Shown: piece by piece, positions 53,256 to 63,343 of the stretch
Position numbering within the stretch: the first letter of the stretch is position 1
Layout: every line of letters starts with the position of its first letter
From: Alteromonas antoniana
Lineage (GTDB): Bacteria > Pseudomonadota > Gammaproteobacteria > Enterobacterales > Alteromonadaceae
DNA length: 64,000 bases
Assembly (NCBI RefSeq): GCF_019249295.1
Contig: NZ_JAESDH010000005.1
Coordinates: forward strand, 1 to 64,000
Direction: 5' to 3'
The notes under the pieces: model-generated
The model's database searches: none
What the model was told of the DNA's origin: nothing
What the model saw: the letters and a program-made list of their open reading frames with translations, nothing else
Made by a program: the position numbers and the translations under genes

Positions 53256-53279
53256 TGCGCCTCTCCCTAAAAACGCGCG

Positions 53280-53723
53280 TTATTTCAGAGCAGTGATAAT
53301 ATCGTCGCTACTATTCGCTTTTCGAATGGCTTTAATCGTGTCTTTATCACTCAGTTTACTGGCAACGGTGGCTAATGTCTGCAGGTGACCTTCTGTTTGT
53401 TCCTCGGGGACCAACAGGGCAAAAAAGATATCGACGGGTTTGTCATCTAATGCATCAAAATCTATGGGGGGTGTGCTGGTGACAACAATGGCGAGTACAC
53501 GCTCAAGGCCGGGCAAACGCCCGTGCGGCAGTGCAATGCCATTACCGATGCCAGTACTGCCCATTCGTTCTCTGCTGAGCAGGCTGCTAAGGACAACGGC
53601 TTCGTCGATGGTAGGGTTATTTTTAGCGGCAATCTGGCTGATAATCTCCAGAATTCGCTTTTTGCTGTTGCACTGGACCGCACATTCCGTGCGGTCCAGG
53701 CTGACAAGGGCTTGAATATCCAT
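53280..53723 (-). CDS. ptsN: Nitrogen-PTS enzyme IIA
   Basis: The 147-residue EIIA-Ntr has the phosphorylated His in GNGIALPHGRLPGL (near residue 72) and a fructose-EIIA fold. In E. coli it signals nitrogen and potassium state through PtsP-NPr-PtsN. ATG 53723 is used; the TTG one codon earlier abuts the hpf stop. Start region overlaps the end of hpf, suggesting coupling. Confidence 0.95.
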   Translation of the reverse strand: MDIQALVSLDRTECAVQCNSKKRILEIISQIAAKNNPTIDEAVVLSSLLSRERMGSTGIGNGIALPHGRLPGLERVLAIVVTSTPPIDFDALDDKPVDIFFALLVPEEQTEGHLQTLATVASKLSDKDTIKAIRKANSSDDIITALK

Positions 53724-53726
53724 CAA

Positions 53727-54014
53727 TTAATGTTTCTTCATTTTTTCCTTGTGTTTAATTACCTGCCGGTCAAGTTTATCGACCATGCTATCGATTGCTG
53801 CGTACATGTCCGTATTTTCGGATGACGCAAATACCTCCGCACCGCTAAGGTGAACCGTGGCTTCTGCCTTTTGATTTAACTTTTCAACATTGAGAATGAC
53901 ATGCACGTTCGAAATATGATCGAAGTGTCTTTCCAGTTTGCTGAATTTAGTATCGACATAACTACGCAAAGAGTCGGTGATTTCGACATGATGACCAGTG
54001 AGGTTAATTTGCAT
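53727..54014 (-). CDS. hpf: Ribosome hibernation promoting factor (short form)
   Basis: The 95-residue protein is the short HPF type (MQINLTGHHVEITDSLRSYV, HVILNVEKLNQKAEATVHL, DMYAAIDSMVDKLDRQVIKHKEK in outline). It binds the decoding centre and helps form 100S ribosome dimers in stationary phase. Position between rpoN and ptsN identifies it as Hpf rather than RaiA. Confidence 0.94.
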   Translation of the reverse strand: MQINLTGHHVEITDSLRSYVDTKFSKLERHFDHISNVHVILNVEKLNQKAEATVHLSGAEVFASSENTDMYAAIDSMVDKLDRQVIKHKEKMKKH

Positions 54015-54043
54015 ATTTCGTCTTCCTTATATTATCAAGCCTG

Positions 54044-55534
54044 TTAAATAAGGCTCTTACGTTGGTTCGACGGTGGGATCGATAGCGATTCCCGGTATTT
54101 TGCGATTGTTCGCCGGGCAACTTTAATGCCTTGTTCGGCCAACAACTGCGCAATTTTACTGTCGCTTAGCGGTTTACTTGGCTTTTCAGCCGCCACCAGC
54201 TTCTTGATCAATGCACGAATTGCAGTGGATGAGCATTCACCACCGGATTCTGTCGCTACGTGGCTGGAGAAGAAATACTTCAGCTCATAAATACCACGAG
54301 GGGTGTGCATGTATTTCTGAGTGGTTACACGTGAAATTGTCGATTCATGCATATCCACCATTTCTGCGACATCATTCAGCACCATTGGTTTCATCATTTC
54401 CGGGCCATGTTCAAAAAAGCCCATCTGTTGTTGAACAATGCAGTTAGCCACTTTCATCAGTGTCTCGTTCCGAGACTCCAGACTTTTAATGAACCACTTG
54501 GCTTCCTGCATGTGCGAACGGATAAACTGAGAGTCGCTGCTGTTGCGCGCTTTACGGCTCATGGCAGCATACTGTTGATTAACGCTCAGTTTAGGCAGGC
54601 TGTCAGGGTTTAATTCAACCACCCAACGGCCGTTTTTCTTCGCCACAGAGACGTCAGGAATGACGTACTCAGGCTCTTTAGTAATCAGTGCGCTACCTGG
54701 GCGAGGGTTCAGTGTCTGCAGCATTCGCATGGCCTCGCGGAGTTGATCCTCTTTCAGGCGGCTCTTGCGCATTAAGGTGCGGTAATCTTTGCTACTGAGC
54801 AAGTCAGAATAGTCTTCGAGAAGAATTTTAGCTTCTGCAACCCAGGGCGTGTCGGGAGCAAACTGGCGTAATTGAACTAATAAGCACTCTTGCGGTGTGC
54901 GTGAGCCAGAGCCAATCGGATCGAACTGCTGAATGCGCTTAAGTACACACTCCACCTCGTCCATTTCAACCGGCTCATCGGCATCATCCAGTTCGTCAGA
55001 GTTCACTGACTCCAGAATCTCTTCAAGTGTCACTGTCAGGTAGCCAGACTCGTCGATGGAGTCAATAATCGCCGTGGCGATGGCGCGATCAATGTCGGAA
55101 AACGGAGTCAGGCGCATTTGCCAAAGCAAGTGGTCCTGAATGTTATCGGTGGTCTCACCCTGAAATACCTGGTCTTCGTCATTAGAAGAGGGGCCAGGTG
55201 CAGGCGCAGACGACGCAGAGTAGTACTCATCCCAGGTACTGTCGATGGGCAGTTCGTCAGGTAAGTCATTTTTTTCCAGCGCGTCACCTGCCTCCAGACT
55301 GTCTGAATTAGTGCTGGCGGTTTCCGTTATGCTGTCATCATTATCGATGTTGTTTTTTTCAGCCGGGTCATTATCGCCGCCTTCCTCTACTTCAAGAAGC
55401 GGATTGGAGTCCAGCGCTTCCTGAATCTCCTGCTGGAGATCGAGTGTCGACAATTGCAGCAGCTTGATTGCCTGCTGCAACTGCGGCGTCATTGTAAGTT
55501 GCTGACTGAATTTTAGCTGTAAAGATGGTTTCAT
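54044..55534 (-). CDS. rpoN: RNA polymerase sigma-54 factor
   Basis: The 496-residue sigma factor has region I rich in Leu and Gln ([20 protein letters not shown]...), an acidic region II of about 80 residues, region III with the core-binding part and HTH ([15 protein letters not shown]), and the RpoN box [10 protein letters not shown] at about 473-482, which reads the -24 element. It directs nitrogen, flagellar and other genes under enhancer-binding proteins. Usual position between lptB and hpf. Confidence 0.97.
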   Translation of the reverse strand: MKPSLQLKFSQQLTMTPQLQQAIKLLQLSTLDLQQEIQEALDSNPLLEVEEGGDNDPAEKNNIDNDDSITETASTNSDSLEAGDALEKNDLPDELPIDSTWDEYYSASSAPAPGPSSNDEDQVFQGETTDNIQDHLLWQMRLTPFSDIDRAIATAIIDSIDESGYLTVTLEEILESVNSDELDDADEPVEMDEVECVLKRIQQFDPIGSGSRTPQECLLVQLRQFAPDTPWVAEAKILLEDYSDLLSSKDYRTLMRKSRLKEDQLREAMRMLQTLNPRPGSALITKEPEYVIPDVSVAKKNGRWVVELNPDSLPKLSVNQQYAAMSRKARNSSDSQFIRSHMQEAKWFIKSLESRNETLMKVANCIVQQQMGFFEHGPEMMKPMVLNDVAEMVDMHESTISRVTTQKYMHTPRGIYELKYFFSSHVATESGGECSSTAIRALIKKLVAAEKPSKPLSDSKIAQLLAEQGIKVARRTIAKYRESLSIPPSNQRKSLI

Positions 55535-55613
55535 CTACGTCTTAAAAAATGCGTTATTCCAAATATACCCTGAAGAGGTAGCGACTGTATTTTCTGACTT
55601 TACTTGTCGTTAA

Positions 55614-56339
55614 CTATAGCCTGAATTGTTCACCAAGGTATACATCCCTTACTTTTTGATTGCTTAGCACCTCTTCTGCGGTTCCTTGTGCAATCAGTTC
55701 TCCGTGACTGACGATATACGCCTTTTCACACACGTCCAGTGTCTCACGCACGTTGTGGTCAGTAATCAGGATCCCAATACCCCGGTCCCGCAGATGCTGA
55801 ATGATCTTCTTTATATCATTAACCGATATGGGATCAACACCCGCAAACGGCTCATCCAACAGAATAAACTGTGGGTTGGCTGCCAGTGCGCGAGCAATTT
55901 CCACCCGTCGACGCTCACCACCAGACAAACTCATACCCGTACTATTACGTATATGGTTGATATTGAATTCATCAAGTAGCGCGTCAGCTTCTTCTTCCTG
56001 TTTTGCAGTACTTAACGCTTTACGCGTCTGCAAAATCGCCATGATATTTTCATGGACAGTCAGTTTGCGAAAGATCGATGCTTCCTGAGGAAGGTAGCCA
56101 ATACCCTTGCGTGCACGCTCGTGCATGGGCTGATGCGTCAGGATCTCATCATCAATCAGAATCTCCCCTTTGCCAAGCTGAACCAGACCAACAATCATAT
56201 AAAATGTTGTGGTCTTACCTGCGCCGTTGGGACCCAATAGTCCGACTATCTGACCGGTAGATACCGATAAACTCACATCACGGACGACTTGCCTGGATTT
56301 ATACGCTTTTGCCAGGTTTTTCGCAGTCAGCGTTGACAT
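55614..56339 (-). CDS. lptB: LPS export ABC transporter ATP-binding protein LptB
   Basis: The 241-residue ATPase has Walker [11 protein letters not shown] loop, signature [15 protein letters not shown], Walker [14 protein letters not shown] and switch His in [11 protein letters not shown]. It powers LPS extraction with LptFG (encoded elsewhere). It starts two bases after lptA and is followed by rpoN after 79 bases. Confidence 0.97.
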   Translation of the reverse strand: MSTLTAKNLAKAYKSRQVVRDVSLSVSTGQIVGLLGPNGAGKTTTFYMIVGLVQLGKGEILIDDEILTHQPMHERARKGIGYLPQEASIFRKLTVHENIMAILQTRKALSTAKQEEEADALLDEFNINHIRNSTGMSLSGGERRRVEIARALAANPQFILLDEPFAGVDPISVNDIKKIIQHLRDRGIGILITDHNVRETLDVCEKAYIVSHGELIAQGTAEEVLSNQKVRDVYLGEQFRL

Positions 56340-56341
56340 AA

Positions 56342-56911
56342 CTACGGCTTATCCTCTTCTTTGGCATCCTGCGCATTATCGTTGTCTGACTCATCCTGTT
56401 CAGAGAGATTGTCGAAAGATTCTGGACGAAATACCGTCGTTACACGGCCATTACTGTCGCCGTCGCCACCGGTTGCAAGTAACTGCTCCTTCGCCATGTC
56501 ATAGGTGATATTGTCGCCTTTCACCATACTGGTATCCTGCTGCAATTCGGCGTTGCCAGCCAGCGAAATGGTGCGTTTGCTGACTTCATAGCGAATTTCA
56601 TTGGCTTTGGCCTGCACTGGCGTTCCGTCATCCATGGTTTGTGAATAGCTGGCAGGCTTACCGCGCGCGACAAACACTTCTTTGCCTTCCCCCGCGGTGG
56701 CGATGACTTCAACTTCATCTGCATCGATAATCAGGCTGCCCTGCGTTATTCTCACATCATCTTTAAACAGTGAGGTTTTATTTTTACCGTCGACAAACTG
56801 CGATTTCGAATCCACCTTTATTGGCTTAGAAAAGTCACTGCTGTCTGCCAGCGCGAGCTGACTAACCCCAAGCAAGAGGCTAATTGCCAGGGGAATAAAT
56901 GGTCTGTACAT
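56342..56911 (-). CDS. lptA: LPS transport periplasmic protein LptA
   Basis: The 189-residue protein has a signal peptide ending LALAD and an OstA/jellyroll domain that forms the periplasmic LPS bridge. ATG 56911 is used; the TTG two codons upstream is an alternative. The last 35 residues after VFRPESF are strongly acidic ([19 protein letters not shown] in outline), a tail absent from short LptA proteins. It overlaps the lptC 3' end by about 32 bases. Confidence 0.94.
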   Translation of the reverse strand: MYRPFIPLAISLLLGVSQLALADSSDFSKPIKVDSKSQFVDGKNKTSLFKDDVRITQGSLIIDADEVEVIATAGEGKEVFVARGKPASYSQTMDDGTPVQAKANEIRYEVSKRTISLAGNAELQQDTSMVKGDNITYDMAKEQLLATGGDGDSNGRVTTVFRPESFDNLSEQDESDNDNAQDAKEEDKP

Positions 56912-57461
56912 GATCAATTAACTCATATTCCTGGGTTTTTAAATCGGCTTTAAACCCGTTGCTGTTGATGGTGTAAGGAGTCCCCCGAATCAATACCGGC
57001 TGGTCAGACACCATCTTCTGTGTATCCAGATTAACTTCAATAAACTCAGTAGAAATCGTGCTCACAAAAGCGTCGTCATTCAGGCTTTTGATCAGCACGT
57101 CAGAATCAAGCTGAATCAGGTCATCGTTATACAATGTGCCTTCTTTCGCCGTGACTTGCCAGGACGAGGTTTGCTGCTCCAGGTAGATTGTGTATTCAGG
57201 CTGCTGAAACAATACGAAACCCAGTTCATCATAATGTTCCATGCTGGTCGCAAAAATCTGATGGTTACGGTTACCTTCGTCATCATAAAACGTGGTGGTG
57301 AGGTTTCTTGCTTTATACGCTGGCTGCAACGCGTCAATGCGCTGTTGCTCGCGGGTCTCCGGCTCCTCTTCCATCCATACCGGCAGATACAATAATAATG
57401 CCAGCACGAACAATGCTGAGATGCTAAGACCAAGCCGGCTTACACCGCCGCCGTCGCTCAT
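56880..57461 (-). CDS. lptC: LPS export inner-membrane protein LptC
   Basis: The 193-residue protein has one N-terminal transmembrane helix (LSISALFVLALLLYLPVW, about 12-29) and a periplasmic jellyroll that hands LPS from LptBFG to LptA. It overlaps kdsC by four bases and lptA at its end, showing a tightly packed lptC-lptA-lptB unit. Confidence 0.94.
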   Translation of the reverse strand: MSDGGGVSRLGLSISALFVLALLLYLPVWMEEEPETREQQRIDALQPAYKARNLTTTFYDDEGNRNHQIFATSMEHYDELGFVLFQQPEYTIYLEQQTSSWQVTAKEGTLYNDDLIQLDSDVLIKSLNDDAFVSTISTEFIEVNLDTQKMVSDQPVLIRGTPYTINSNGFKADLKTQEYELIDHVQTIYSPGN

Positions 57462-58012
57462 ACACTGGCTCCGTGAATGTTATCCAGCAGGTCATGCGCC
57501 TGAAGCAAGGTGTCACAGATTTCGCGCACGGCACCAAAGCCGCCTGGCAAGGTGGTTACCCAGTTTGCTTGTCGTTTCACTGCAGGGTGGGCATCCTGAA
57601 CGGCAATGCGGGTGTCTGCATACGGAAACATACCAGTATCCGGCATGTCATCACCGACTACGGCAATCTGATAAGGAGCCAGTCCCAACTGCTGACTCAA
57701 CTGACCCAGAGCGGTTGCTTTATCTTCTTCGCCCTGAATTATGTGCGCCACATTCAGCGCTTTCATTCGGCTTTCAACAATCGCAGAGCGTCTTCCGGTA
57801 ATCACGGCGACATCCACGCCGTTTTTTACCAGCGCCTTGACGCCATAACCATCCCGGGTGTGAAAGGCTTTTAACTCTTCACCATCGTTGCCCAGATAAA
57901 TACGGCCATCTGAGAATACGCCGTCTACATCGCATACCAGCAGCTTAATCTCGCTAAGTTGTGCGAACAGTTCAGCGTTGAGAGTAGTATAAAGGGTTTC
58001 GGTTTGCGACAT
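57458..58012 (-). CDS. kdsC: 3-deoxy-D-manno-octulosonate 8-phosphate phosphatase
   Basis: The 184-residue HAD phosphatase has the nucleophile motif DVDGVFSDG, TGR in AVITGRRS, the Lys of motif III in EEDKATAL and GDDMPD of motif IV. It dephosphorylates Kdo-8-P in LPS core synthesis. It overlaps kdsD (ATGA) and lptC. Confidence 0.96.
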   Translation of the reverse strand: MSQTETLYTTLNAELFAQLSEIKLLVCDVDGVFSDGRIYLGNDGEELKAFHTRDGYGVKALVKNGVDVAVITGRRSAIVESRMKALNVAHIIQGEEDKATALGQLSQQLGLAPYQIAVVGDDMPDTGMFPYADTRIAVQDAHPAVKRQANWVTTLPGGFGAVREICDTLLQAHDLLDNIHGASV

Positions 58013-58989
58013 CAGAGCACTCCGGCTTTCAACAACATATGCATATTAAAGGCGCCCGTCGGTGTATTATTTTCATCTACAACCATCAGCGCACTGATTT
58101 TATGGGCTTCCATTAAGTTTAGCGCCTCTACCGCCAGTTCATCTGCCTGGGTCGTCTTACCACCCCGGGTCATGACGTCCGCCACGTTGGTAGTGTGAAT
58201 ATCAATTCTGGCATCCAGAATGCGCCGTAAATCACCATCTGTAAATACGCCTGCCAACTTGCCCTCTGTGTCCAGTATTCCAGTCATTCCCAGGCCTTTG
58301 CGGGATATTTCAAGCAATGCTTCAGACACTTTCGCGGTTTGCGATATCAGCGGAAGTGCATCACCACTTAGCATAATGTCGCTGACTTTCAGCAGAAGCT
58401 TTCGTCCCAGGCTGCCGCCGGGATGAGACAAGGCAAAGTCATCAGAGGTAAAACCTTTTTTGTCCAGCAACGCAATGGCAAGTGCATCGCCCAGTACCAG
58501 CGTGGCTGTGGTGCTGGAAGTCGGGGCTAATCCAAGAGAACAGGCTTCCTGCTCGACACTGATATCGAGGAACACATCGGCATGTTGCCCCAGTGTACTG
58601 GATGGCTTGTTGGTCATCGCAATAACCGGTACGTTAAGACGTTTTACTACCGGCAATAAATTAAGTAACTCATAGGTTTCGCCCGAATTGGATATGGCAA
58701 GCAATACGTCGTTCTTACTGAGCATGCCAAGGTCGCCATGATTTGCTTCACCCGGGTGCATAAAAAAGGAGGGGGTTCCGGTGCTGGCAAGGGTCGCAGC
58801 AATTTTATTGCCGACGTGGCCTGATTTGCCCATTCCACACACCACGACTTTTCCTGTGCAGCGCAGCAATAAATCACAGGCAGCAACAAAACGGTCATCC
58901 AGCCGGGTCGCCAGCGCTTCAATCGCGCGAGCTTCAATGCCAATCACATTTTTGGCGGAAGCAATATAGGGGGATTCGTTATATGACAT
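58012..58989 (-). CDS. kdsD: D-arabinose 5-phosphate isomerase
   Basis: The 325-residue enzyme has an N-terminal SIS domain (VVVCGMGKSGHVGNKIAATL.., SNSGETYELL, HPGGSLGRKL) and two C-terminal CBS domains. It interconverts ribulose 5-phosphate and arabinose 5-phosphate, the first step toward Kdo. ATG 58989 overlaps the yrbG stop by one base; the frame reaches 13 codons further upstream inside yrbG but without a ribosome site. Confidence 0.96.
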   Translation of the reverse strand: MSYNESPYIASAKNVIGIEARAIEALATRLDDRFVAACDLLLRCTGKVVVCGMGKSGHVGNKIAATLASTGTPSFFMHPGEANHGDLGMLSKNDVLLAISNSGETYELLNLLPVVKRLNVPVIAMTNKPSSTLGQHADVFLDISVEQEACSLGLAPTSSTTATLVLGDALAIALLDKKGFTSDDFALSHPGGSLGRKLLLKVSDIMLSGDALPLISQTAKVSEALLEISRKGLGMTGILDTEGKLAGVFTDGDLRRILDARIDIHTTNVADVMTRGGKTTQADELAVEALNLMEAHKISALMVVDENNTPTGAFNMHMLLKAGVL

Positions 58990-59945
58990 TACGCAAACAA
59001 CCAGAACTGATAGCCGATAAAGCAACATACGAAAAGGCTGCCTTCAACACGCGTTATCTTTCTGTTTCCTTTTAAATTAAAGCTGAACAGGAACAATAGC
59101 AAAGTCAGGCCAAGCATCACCCACATATCGCGGTTGTAGGCATCGGGATCCAACAGTCCCGGTGCGATTAGCCCTGGCATCCCTAAGACAGCTAACAGGT
59201 TGAAAATATTCGAGCCGATGATGTTACCCAGCGCCAGGTCGTCCTCACCTTTCATCACGCCGGCAATACTCGCAGCTAACTCAGGCAGGCTGGTACCCAG
59301 TGCAATAATTGTCAGGCCAATGACCAGATCACTGACGCCGAAAGCACGGGCAATATACACTGCCGAGTCTACCAGAAAATGCGCGCTTAGCGGCAGCAAC
59401 ACCAGACCAACCCCAATCCATATGACTGCCGAGCCGGTGCTGACATTTTTGGGGATTTCATCTGCCGTTTCCGCCATCAGCGGATCTTCTTTATCAACTT
59501 GCAACGACAGCCATGCCATAGCTGCAAGCATGAAAACAAACAGGCCAAGCAAGATCATGCCCTCGTAGTGAGCCAGCTTGCCGTCATACATGAAGGATAT
59601 CGCGATTAAGCTGATAACAATGAGTACCGGTAACTCTCTTTTCAGGGTGGTCGAAGACACGCAAAGCGGCTTTACCAGCGCGGTTATCCCCAGCACCAGT
59701 GCGATGTTGGTGATATTAGAGCCCATTGCATTTCCCACTGCCGTGTTCATATTGCCGTTAGCCGAGGCAATCGCAGAGACCACAATTTCAGGTGCAGAAG
59801 AGCCCATCGCCACGATAGTCAGTCCAATCATCATCGGCGAAATACCAATATTCTTGGCTAAAGCAGAAGCGCCATAGACAAAGCGATCTGCACTCCAGCT
59901 GAGAACCGCAAGACCAGCAATAAAAATGAGAACCTGAACTAACAC
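58989..59945 (-). CDS. yrbG: Calcium/sodium antiporter YrbG
   Basis: The 318-residue protein has two halves of about five helices each with the alpha repeats GSSAPEIVVSAIA and LGTSLPELAASIAG, the ion-binding signatures of the CaCA superfamily. It exchanges calcium for sodium or protons at the inner membrane. It begins with GTG 59945 (GGAA five bases upstream), is first in the kdsDC-lptCAB-rpoN cluster and is divergent from mlaF. Confidence 0.94.
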   Translation of the reverse strand: MLVQVLIFIAGLAVLSWSADRFVYGASALAKNIGISPMMIGLTIVAMGSSAPEIVVSAIASANGNMNTAVGNAMGSNITNIALVLGITALVKPLCVSSTTLKRELPVLIVISLIAISFMYDGKLAHYEGMILLGLFVFMLAAMAWLSLQVDKEDPLMAETADEIPKNVSTGSAVIWIGVGLVLLPLSAHFLVDSAVYIARAFGVSDLVIGLTIIALGTSLPELAASIAGVMKGEDDLALGNIIGSNIFNLLAVLGMPGLIAPGLLDPDAYNRDMWVMLGLTLLLFLFSFNLKGNRKITRVEGSLFVCCFIGYQFWLFA

Positions 59946-60384
59946 TGCTTTCCGTAGGATTGTGAATTTGAAAAGATTGTCGCAAAAACAGAGGCTTTTG
60001 CCTACGCCTAATCACCCCGAAGACGATTTCTTTTACACCTGTGGCAAGAAACCTGCTTAATTCTACAACCACAATGACGCAAATCGGCGGATTGATTGTG
60101 TATTTGTACGTAAAAGCTCGCGGAAATGGTTTTGTTAGGTAATGGTTGCGCAACAAACGCCATGATAAGACTGCAATGGTGTCTCTTTTCTCTGACGGTA
60201 GAGGCCGCTGTGCGTTATTGGCAATAGGTGTGTGAAAAGATTAAAGCGTAAAGAAAGCAAGGTATTGTCGGCGAAGCAGGGCGGGTTGTGATTGTTCACT
60301 TTCGATGCCATTCGCTCTTTTTCGCGAACGTTTACGGACAAAAAGCGCTAATTACAAAATCATGCATTGTGTAAATGGATTTCA

Positions 60385-60399
60385 TTCGATGCAATCGAA
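60385..60399. repeat. TTCGAT-N3-ATCGAA inverted repeat upstream of mla
   Basis: Perfect 6-bp arms around GCA, 22 bases upstream of the candidate mla -35. It could be an operator; evidence is symmetry and location only. Confidence 0.25.
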
Positions 60400-60421
60400 C
60401 ATAACTTGTAACTTTTTGCTT

Positions 60422-60450
60422 TTGTTGAGGGCCTTGAAAAAGCGTACAAT
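60422..60450 (+). promoter_or_regulatory. Candidate sigma-70 promoter of mlaFEDCB
   Basis: TTGTTG (60422-60427), a 17-base spacer and TACAAT (60445-60450), about 128 bases upstream of mlaF. Confidence 0.5.
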
Positions 60451-60577
60451 ACGCCAAAATTACACTGGTCAGTGAACTTTAGTCTTCAGACGTCCTCAGA
60501 TGTCACAGCAAAAGCATTGCCAGTCGGGGATTCCGACCTTTTCCGAAAACCACTCATGGACCGTAGTTCTAATTGTA

Positions 60578-61378
60578 ATGGATAATTTAGTCGAAGTAGA
60601 CAACATGACATTCCGGCGCGTTGATCGCGTGATTTACGAAGGAATTTCACTGAAAGTACCCAAAGGCAAAATCACCGCGGTGATGGGGCCTAGTGGTATT
60701 GGTAAGACCACGCTGTTAAAGCTGATAGGCGGACAGTTACTCCCTGAAGAAGGCGATATTCGCTTTGACGGTGAGTCTATTCCGGACATGTCACGTTCGA
60801 AGCTCTATCATACGCGCCGCCGTATGAGCATGCTGTTTCAAAGTGGCGCTCTGTTTACGGACATGAGCGTGTATGACAACGTCGCATTTCCGCTGAAAGA
60901 GCACACTAAACTGTCTGACGATGTGATCAGCACGATAGTGTCGCTGAAACTGCAGGCAGTAGGTTTACGTGGTGCCGCCCAACTGATGCCAAGTGAGCTA
61001 TCCGGTGGCATGGCGCGCCGTGCCGCACTGGCGCGGGCAATCGCGCTGGACCCTGATCTCATTATGTACGATGAGCCATTCGCCGGACAGGACCCGATTT
61101 CTATGGGGGTGCTGGTGAAACTTATCCGTGAGCTGAACGACGCGCTGGATTTAACCAGTATTGTGGTCACCCACGACGTAACAGAAGTACTGACTATAGC
61201 GGATTACATTTACATTCTTGCCGATAAGCGCGTGATTGGTGAAGGCACTGCGGACGAAATCCGCAACAGCGACTCTGAACTGGTCCAACAGTTTCTTAAA
61301 GGCGAAGCAGACGGGCCGGTACCGTTTCATTATCCGGCAGAATCATTGTCCAGCAGTTTGTTAGGGGGCGCTGAATGA
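60578..61378 (+). CDS. mlaF: Phospholipid ABC transporter ATP-binding protein MlaF
   Basis: The 266-residue ATPase has Walker [10 protein letters not shown], the signature [15 protein letters not shown], Walker [14 protein letters not shown] and switch His in VVTHDV. With MlaE, MlaB and MlaD it moves phospholipids between inner membrane and MlaC. ATG 60578 is chosen by the family N-terminus ([14 protein letters not shown]); the upstream 26 codons look like leader. It overlaps mlaE by four bases. Confidence 0.95.
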   Translation: MDNLVEVDNMTFRRVDRVIYEGISLKVPKGKITAVMGPSGIGKTTLLKLIGGQLLPEEGDIRFDGESIPDMSRSKLYHTRRRMSMLFQSGALFTDMSVYDNVAFPLKEHTKLSDDVISTIVSLKLQAVGLRGAAQLMPSELSGGMARRAALARAIALDPDLIMYDEPFAGQDPISMGVLVKLIRELNDALDLTSIVVTHDVTEVLTIADYIYILADKRVIGEGTADEIRNSDSELVQQFLKGEADGPVPFHYPAESLSSSLLGGAE

Positions 61379-62151
61379 AGTTCTTTCAGTCAATTGGCGC
61401 GAAAACGCTGGCTAAGCTGTCAACGGCGGGCCGGGCAGCCCTGATGTTGTTTGGGGCACTGGTTGCGGTGCCCAAATTTAAAAATGTATCGCTGACAATC
61501 CGTCAGGTTTATGTTGTCGGTGTTCAGTCTCTGTTAATCATTATTGTTTCAGGCTTGTTCATCGGCATGGTAATGGCGCTTCAGGGCTACACCATTCTTG
61601 TTGATTACGGTGCCGAGGGCAGCCTCGGTCCGATGGTAGCACTCTCTTTGCTAAGAGAGCTTGGGCCTGTGGTTACTGCATTATTATTTGCCGGTCGCGC
61701 CGGCTCTGCGCTAACGGCTGAAATTGGCTTAATGAAAGCCACAGAGCAGCTTAGCAGTATGGAAATGATGGCGGTTGACCCACTTCGGCGCGTGGTCGCA
61801 CCGCGTTTTTGGGCGGGCATGATATCCATGCCGATGCTGGCGCTGATATTCAGTGCGGTGGGGATTTTAGGCGGCCATATGGTGGGTGTTGACTGGTTAG
61901 GTGTCGATGCCGGCAGTTACTGGTCCATAATGCAGTCCACTGTGGAATGGGACAAAGATGTGCTTAATGGGGTAATAAAAAGCCTCGTTTTTGCCTTGGT
62001 TGTCACCTGGATTGCCATATTTAAAGGTTACGATTCTATTCCAACCTCGGAAGGGATCAGTAAAGCGACCACGGAAACGGTGGTATTTTCTTCATTAGCT
62101 GTGCTGGGGCTGGACTTCGTGTTGACTGCCCTGATGTTTGGGATTGAGTAG
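61375..62151 (+). CDS. mlaE: Phospholipid ABC transporter permease MlaE
   Basis: The 258-residue permease has about five transmembrane helices and the MlaE signatures [21 protein letters not shown] (outline) and [17 protein letters not shown]. It forms the membrane core of MlaFEDB. ATGA overlap with mlaF; mlaD starts eight bases on. Confidence 0.96.
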   Translation: MKFFQSIGAKTLAKLSTAGRAALMLFGALVAVPKFKNVSLTIRQVYVVGVQSLLIIIVSGLFIGMVMALQGYTILVDYGAEGSLGPMVALSLLRELGPVVTALLFAGRAGSALTAEIGLMKATEQLSSMEMMAVDPLRRVVAPRFWAGMISMPMLALIFSAVGILGGHMVGVDWLGVDAGSYWSIMQSTVEWDKDVLNGVIKSLVFALVVTWIAIFKGYDSIPTSEGISKATTETVVFSSLAVLGLDFVLTALMFGIE

Positions 62152-62159
62152 GGGGTAGG

Positions 62160-62630
62160 ATGAATAAGTATAAAACGGAACTGATGGTTGGGGTATTTGT
62201 CGTACTTACCATTGGCGCAATTTTGCTGCTGGCATTGAAAGTAGCTAACCAGACAATGGCGACCGAAGGGGATACTTACACCCTGTATGCAAAATTTGAC
62301 AACATTGGTGGGCTCAAGGAGCGTTCAGCGGTAAAAGTCGGCGGCGTCACTGTTGGGCGGGTTACCTCCATCTCTCTGGATAAAGAGGACTATACACCGG
62401 TAGTTGAGCTAAGTATTTATCAGCAGTATGCAGACTTTCCTGAGACCAGTTCCGTATCTATTCTGACCTCAGGATTATTGGGCGAGCAGTATGTCGGATT
62501 TCAACCGGGCTTCTCGTTCGACGGGGTTGCCAATCTGGAAGACGGTGACTATCTGCAGGACACCAAGTCTGCGTTGGTACTGGAAGATCTCATCGGACAG
62601 TTCCTGTTTAACCGCGGAAGCGACGAATAA
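62160..62630 (+). CDS. mlaD: Phospholipid transport MCE-domain protein MlaD
   Basis: The 156-residue protein has one N-terminal transmembrane helix (about 8-28) and one MCE domain (about 38-118, with LYAKFDNIGGLKERSAVKVGGV in outline). It forms a hexameric pore on the periplasmic face of the transporter. Short C-terminal helix follows. Confidence 0.95.
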   Translation: MNKYKTELMVGVFVVLTIGAILLLALKVANQTMATEGDTYTLYAKFDNIGGLKERSAVKVGGVTVGRVTSISLDKEDYTPVVELSIYQQYADFPETSSVSILTSGLLGEQYVGFQPGFSFDGVANLEDGDYLQDTKSALVLEDLIGQFLFNRGSDE

Positions 62631-62692
62631 CGAATTATGAACGTGGCGGGGCAATGGCCCGGTCATAGTGAAAAAGCAATTAGGAGAATTTA

Positions 62693-63343
62693 GTGAAAAA
62701 GTTGGTATATATTGTTGGCGTATGGCTGCTAACTGCGTTTGCAACTGCCACTGCACAGGAAGTTAACGAACAAAACCCGTATGAACTGGTTGAGGATGTG
62801 GCGATGAAAACGTTCGATCGCATCAAAGCCAATCAGGACGCTATAAAGCAGGATCCGGAAATGCTGCGTACCATCATGGAAGAAGAGCTGGTTCCACACA
62901 TTGATTATCAGTTTGCCGCTTTCATGGTGCTGGGAAAACATTTTAAATCCGTGCCAAGAGACAAACTGTCTGAGTACGTCAGTGTATTCCGTCAATATCT
63001 GATCACGACTTACGCGGTAGCGATGGGGTATTACGATAATCAGGAAGTGATTTTCGAACCGGAAGGTGAGTTCGATGATAAGAAATCGGTGACCGTCCGC
63101 GCTGTGGTGCAGGATCCGACACGCCCGGAAATCAATATTGCTTTTAAAGTCCGAAAAGACAGTAAAACCAATGAATGGAAGGCTTATGATATGGTTGCTG
63201 AAGGCATCAGTATGCTGAACAGTAAGCGCAGTGAGTTTGAGTCAATCCTCAGACAGGACGGTATTGACGCAGTGATCGCCATCATGCGCGACAAAATTGA
63301 GAAGCCGGTTCAACTGAAGCAAGACGATAAGGATGCCGCGTGA
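62693..63343 (+). CDS. mlaC: Phospholipid-binding periplasmic protein MlaC
   Basis: The 216-residue protein has a signal peptide ending ATATAQ and the Tol-Tol_Ttg2 lipid-binding fold (DFQFAAFMVLGKHFKSV-like and VRKDSKTNEWKAYDMVAEGISML segments). It shuttles phospholipid between MlaA and MlaFEDB. It starts with GTG 62693, with AGGAG eight bases upstream. Confidence 0.95.
   Translation: MKKLVYIVGVWLLTAFATATAQEVNEQNPYELVEDVAMKTFDRIKANQDAIKQDPEMLRTIMEEELVPHIDYQFAAFMVLGKHFKSVPRDKLSEYVSVFRQYLITTYAVAMGYYDNQEVIFEPEGEFDDKKSVTVRAVVQDPTRPEINIAFKVRKDSKTNEWKAYDMVAEGISMLNSKRSEFESILRQDGIDAVIAIMRDKIEKPVQLKQDDKDAA

Larger units (their letters stand above)
59946..60577. other. 632-bp divergent region between yrbG and mlaF
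   Basis: It must hold promoters for the kds-lpt-rpoN cluster (minus) and the mla operon (plus). A sigma-70 candidate for mla lies at 60422-60450 and a small inverted repeat at 60385-60399. Short minus-strand frames overlap but none has a good start or recognisable sequence. Confidence 0.6.

Noticed and set aside
60135-60341. 68-codon minus-strand frame upstream of yrbG
   Set aside because: No signal, domain or convincing ribosome site; in a region needed for promoters.
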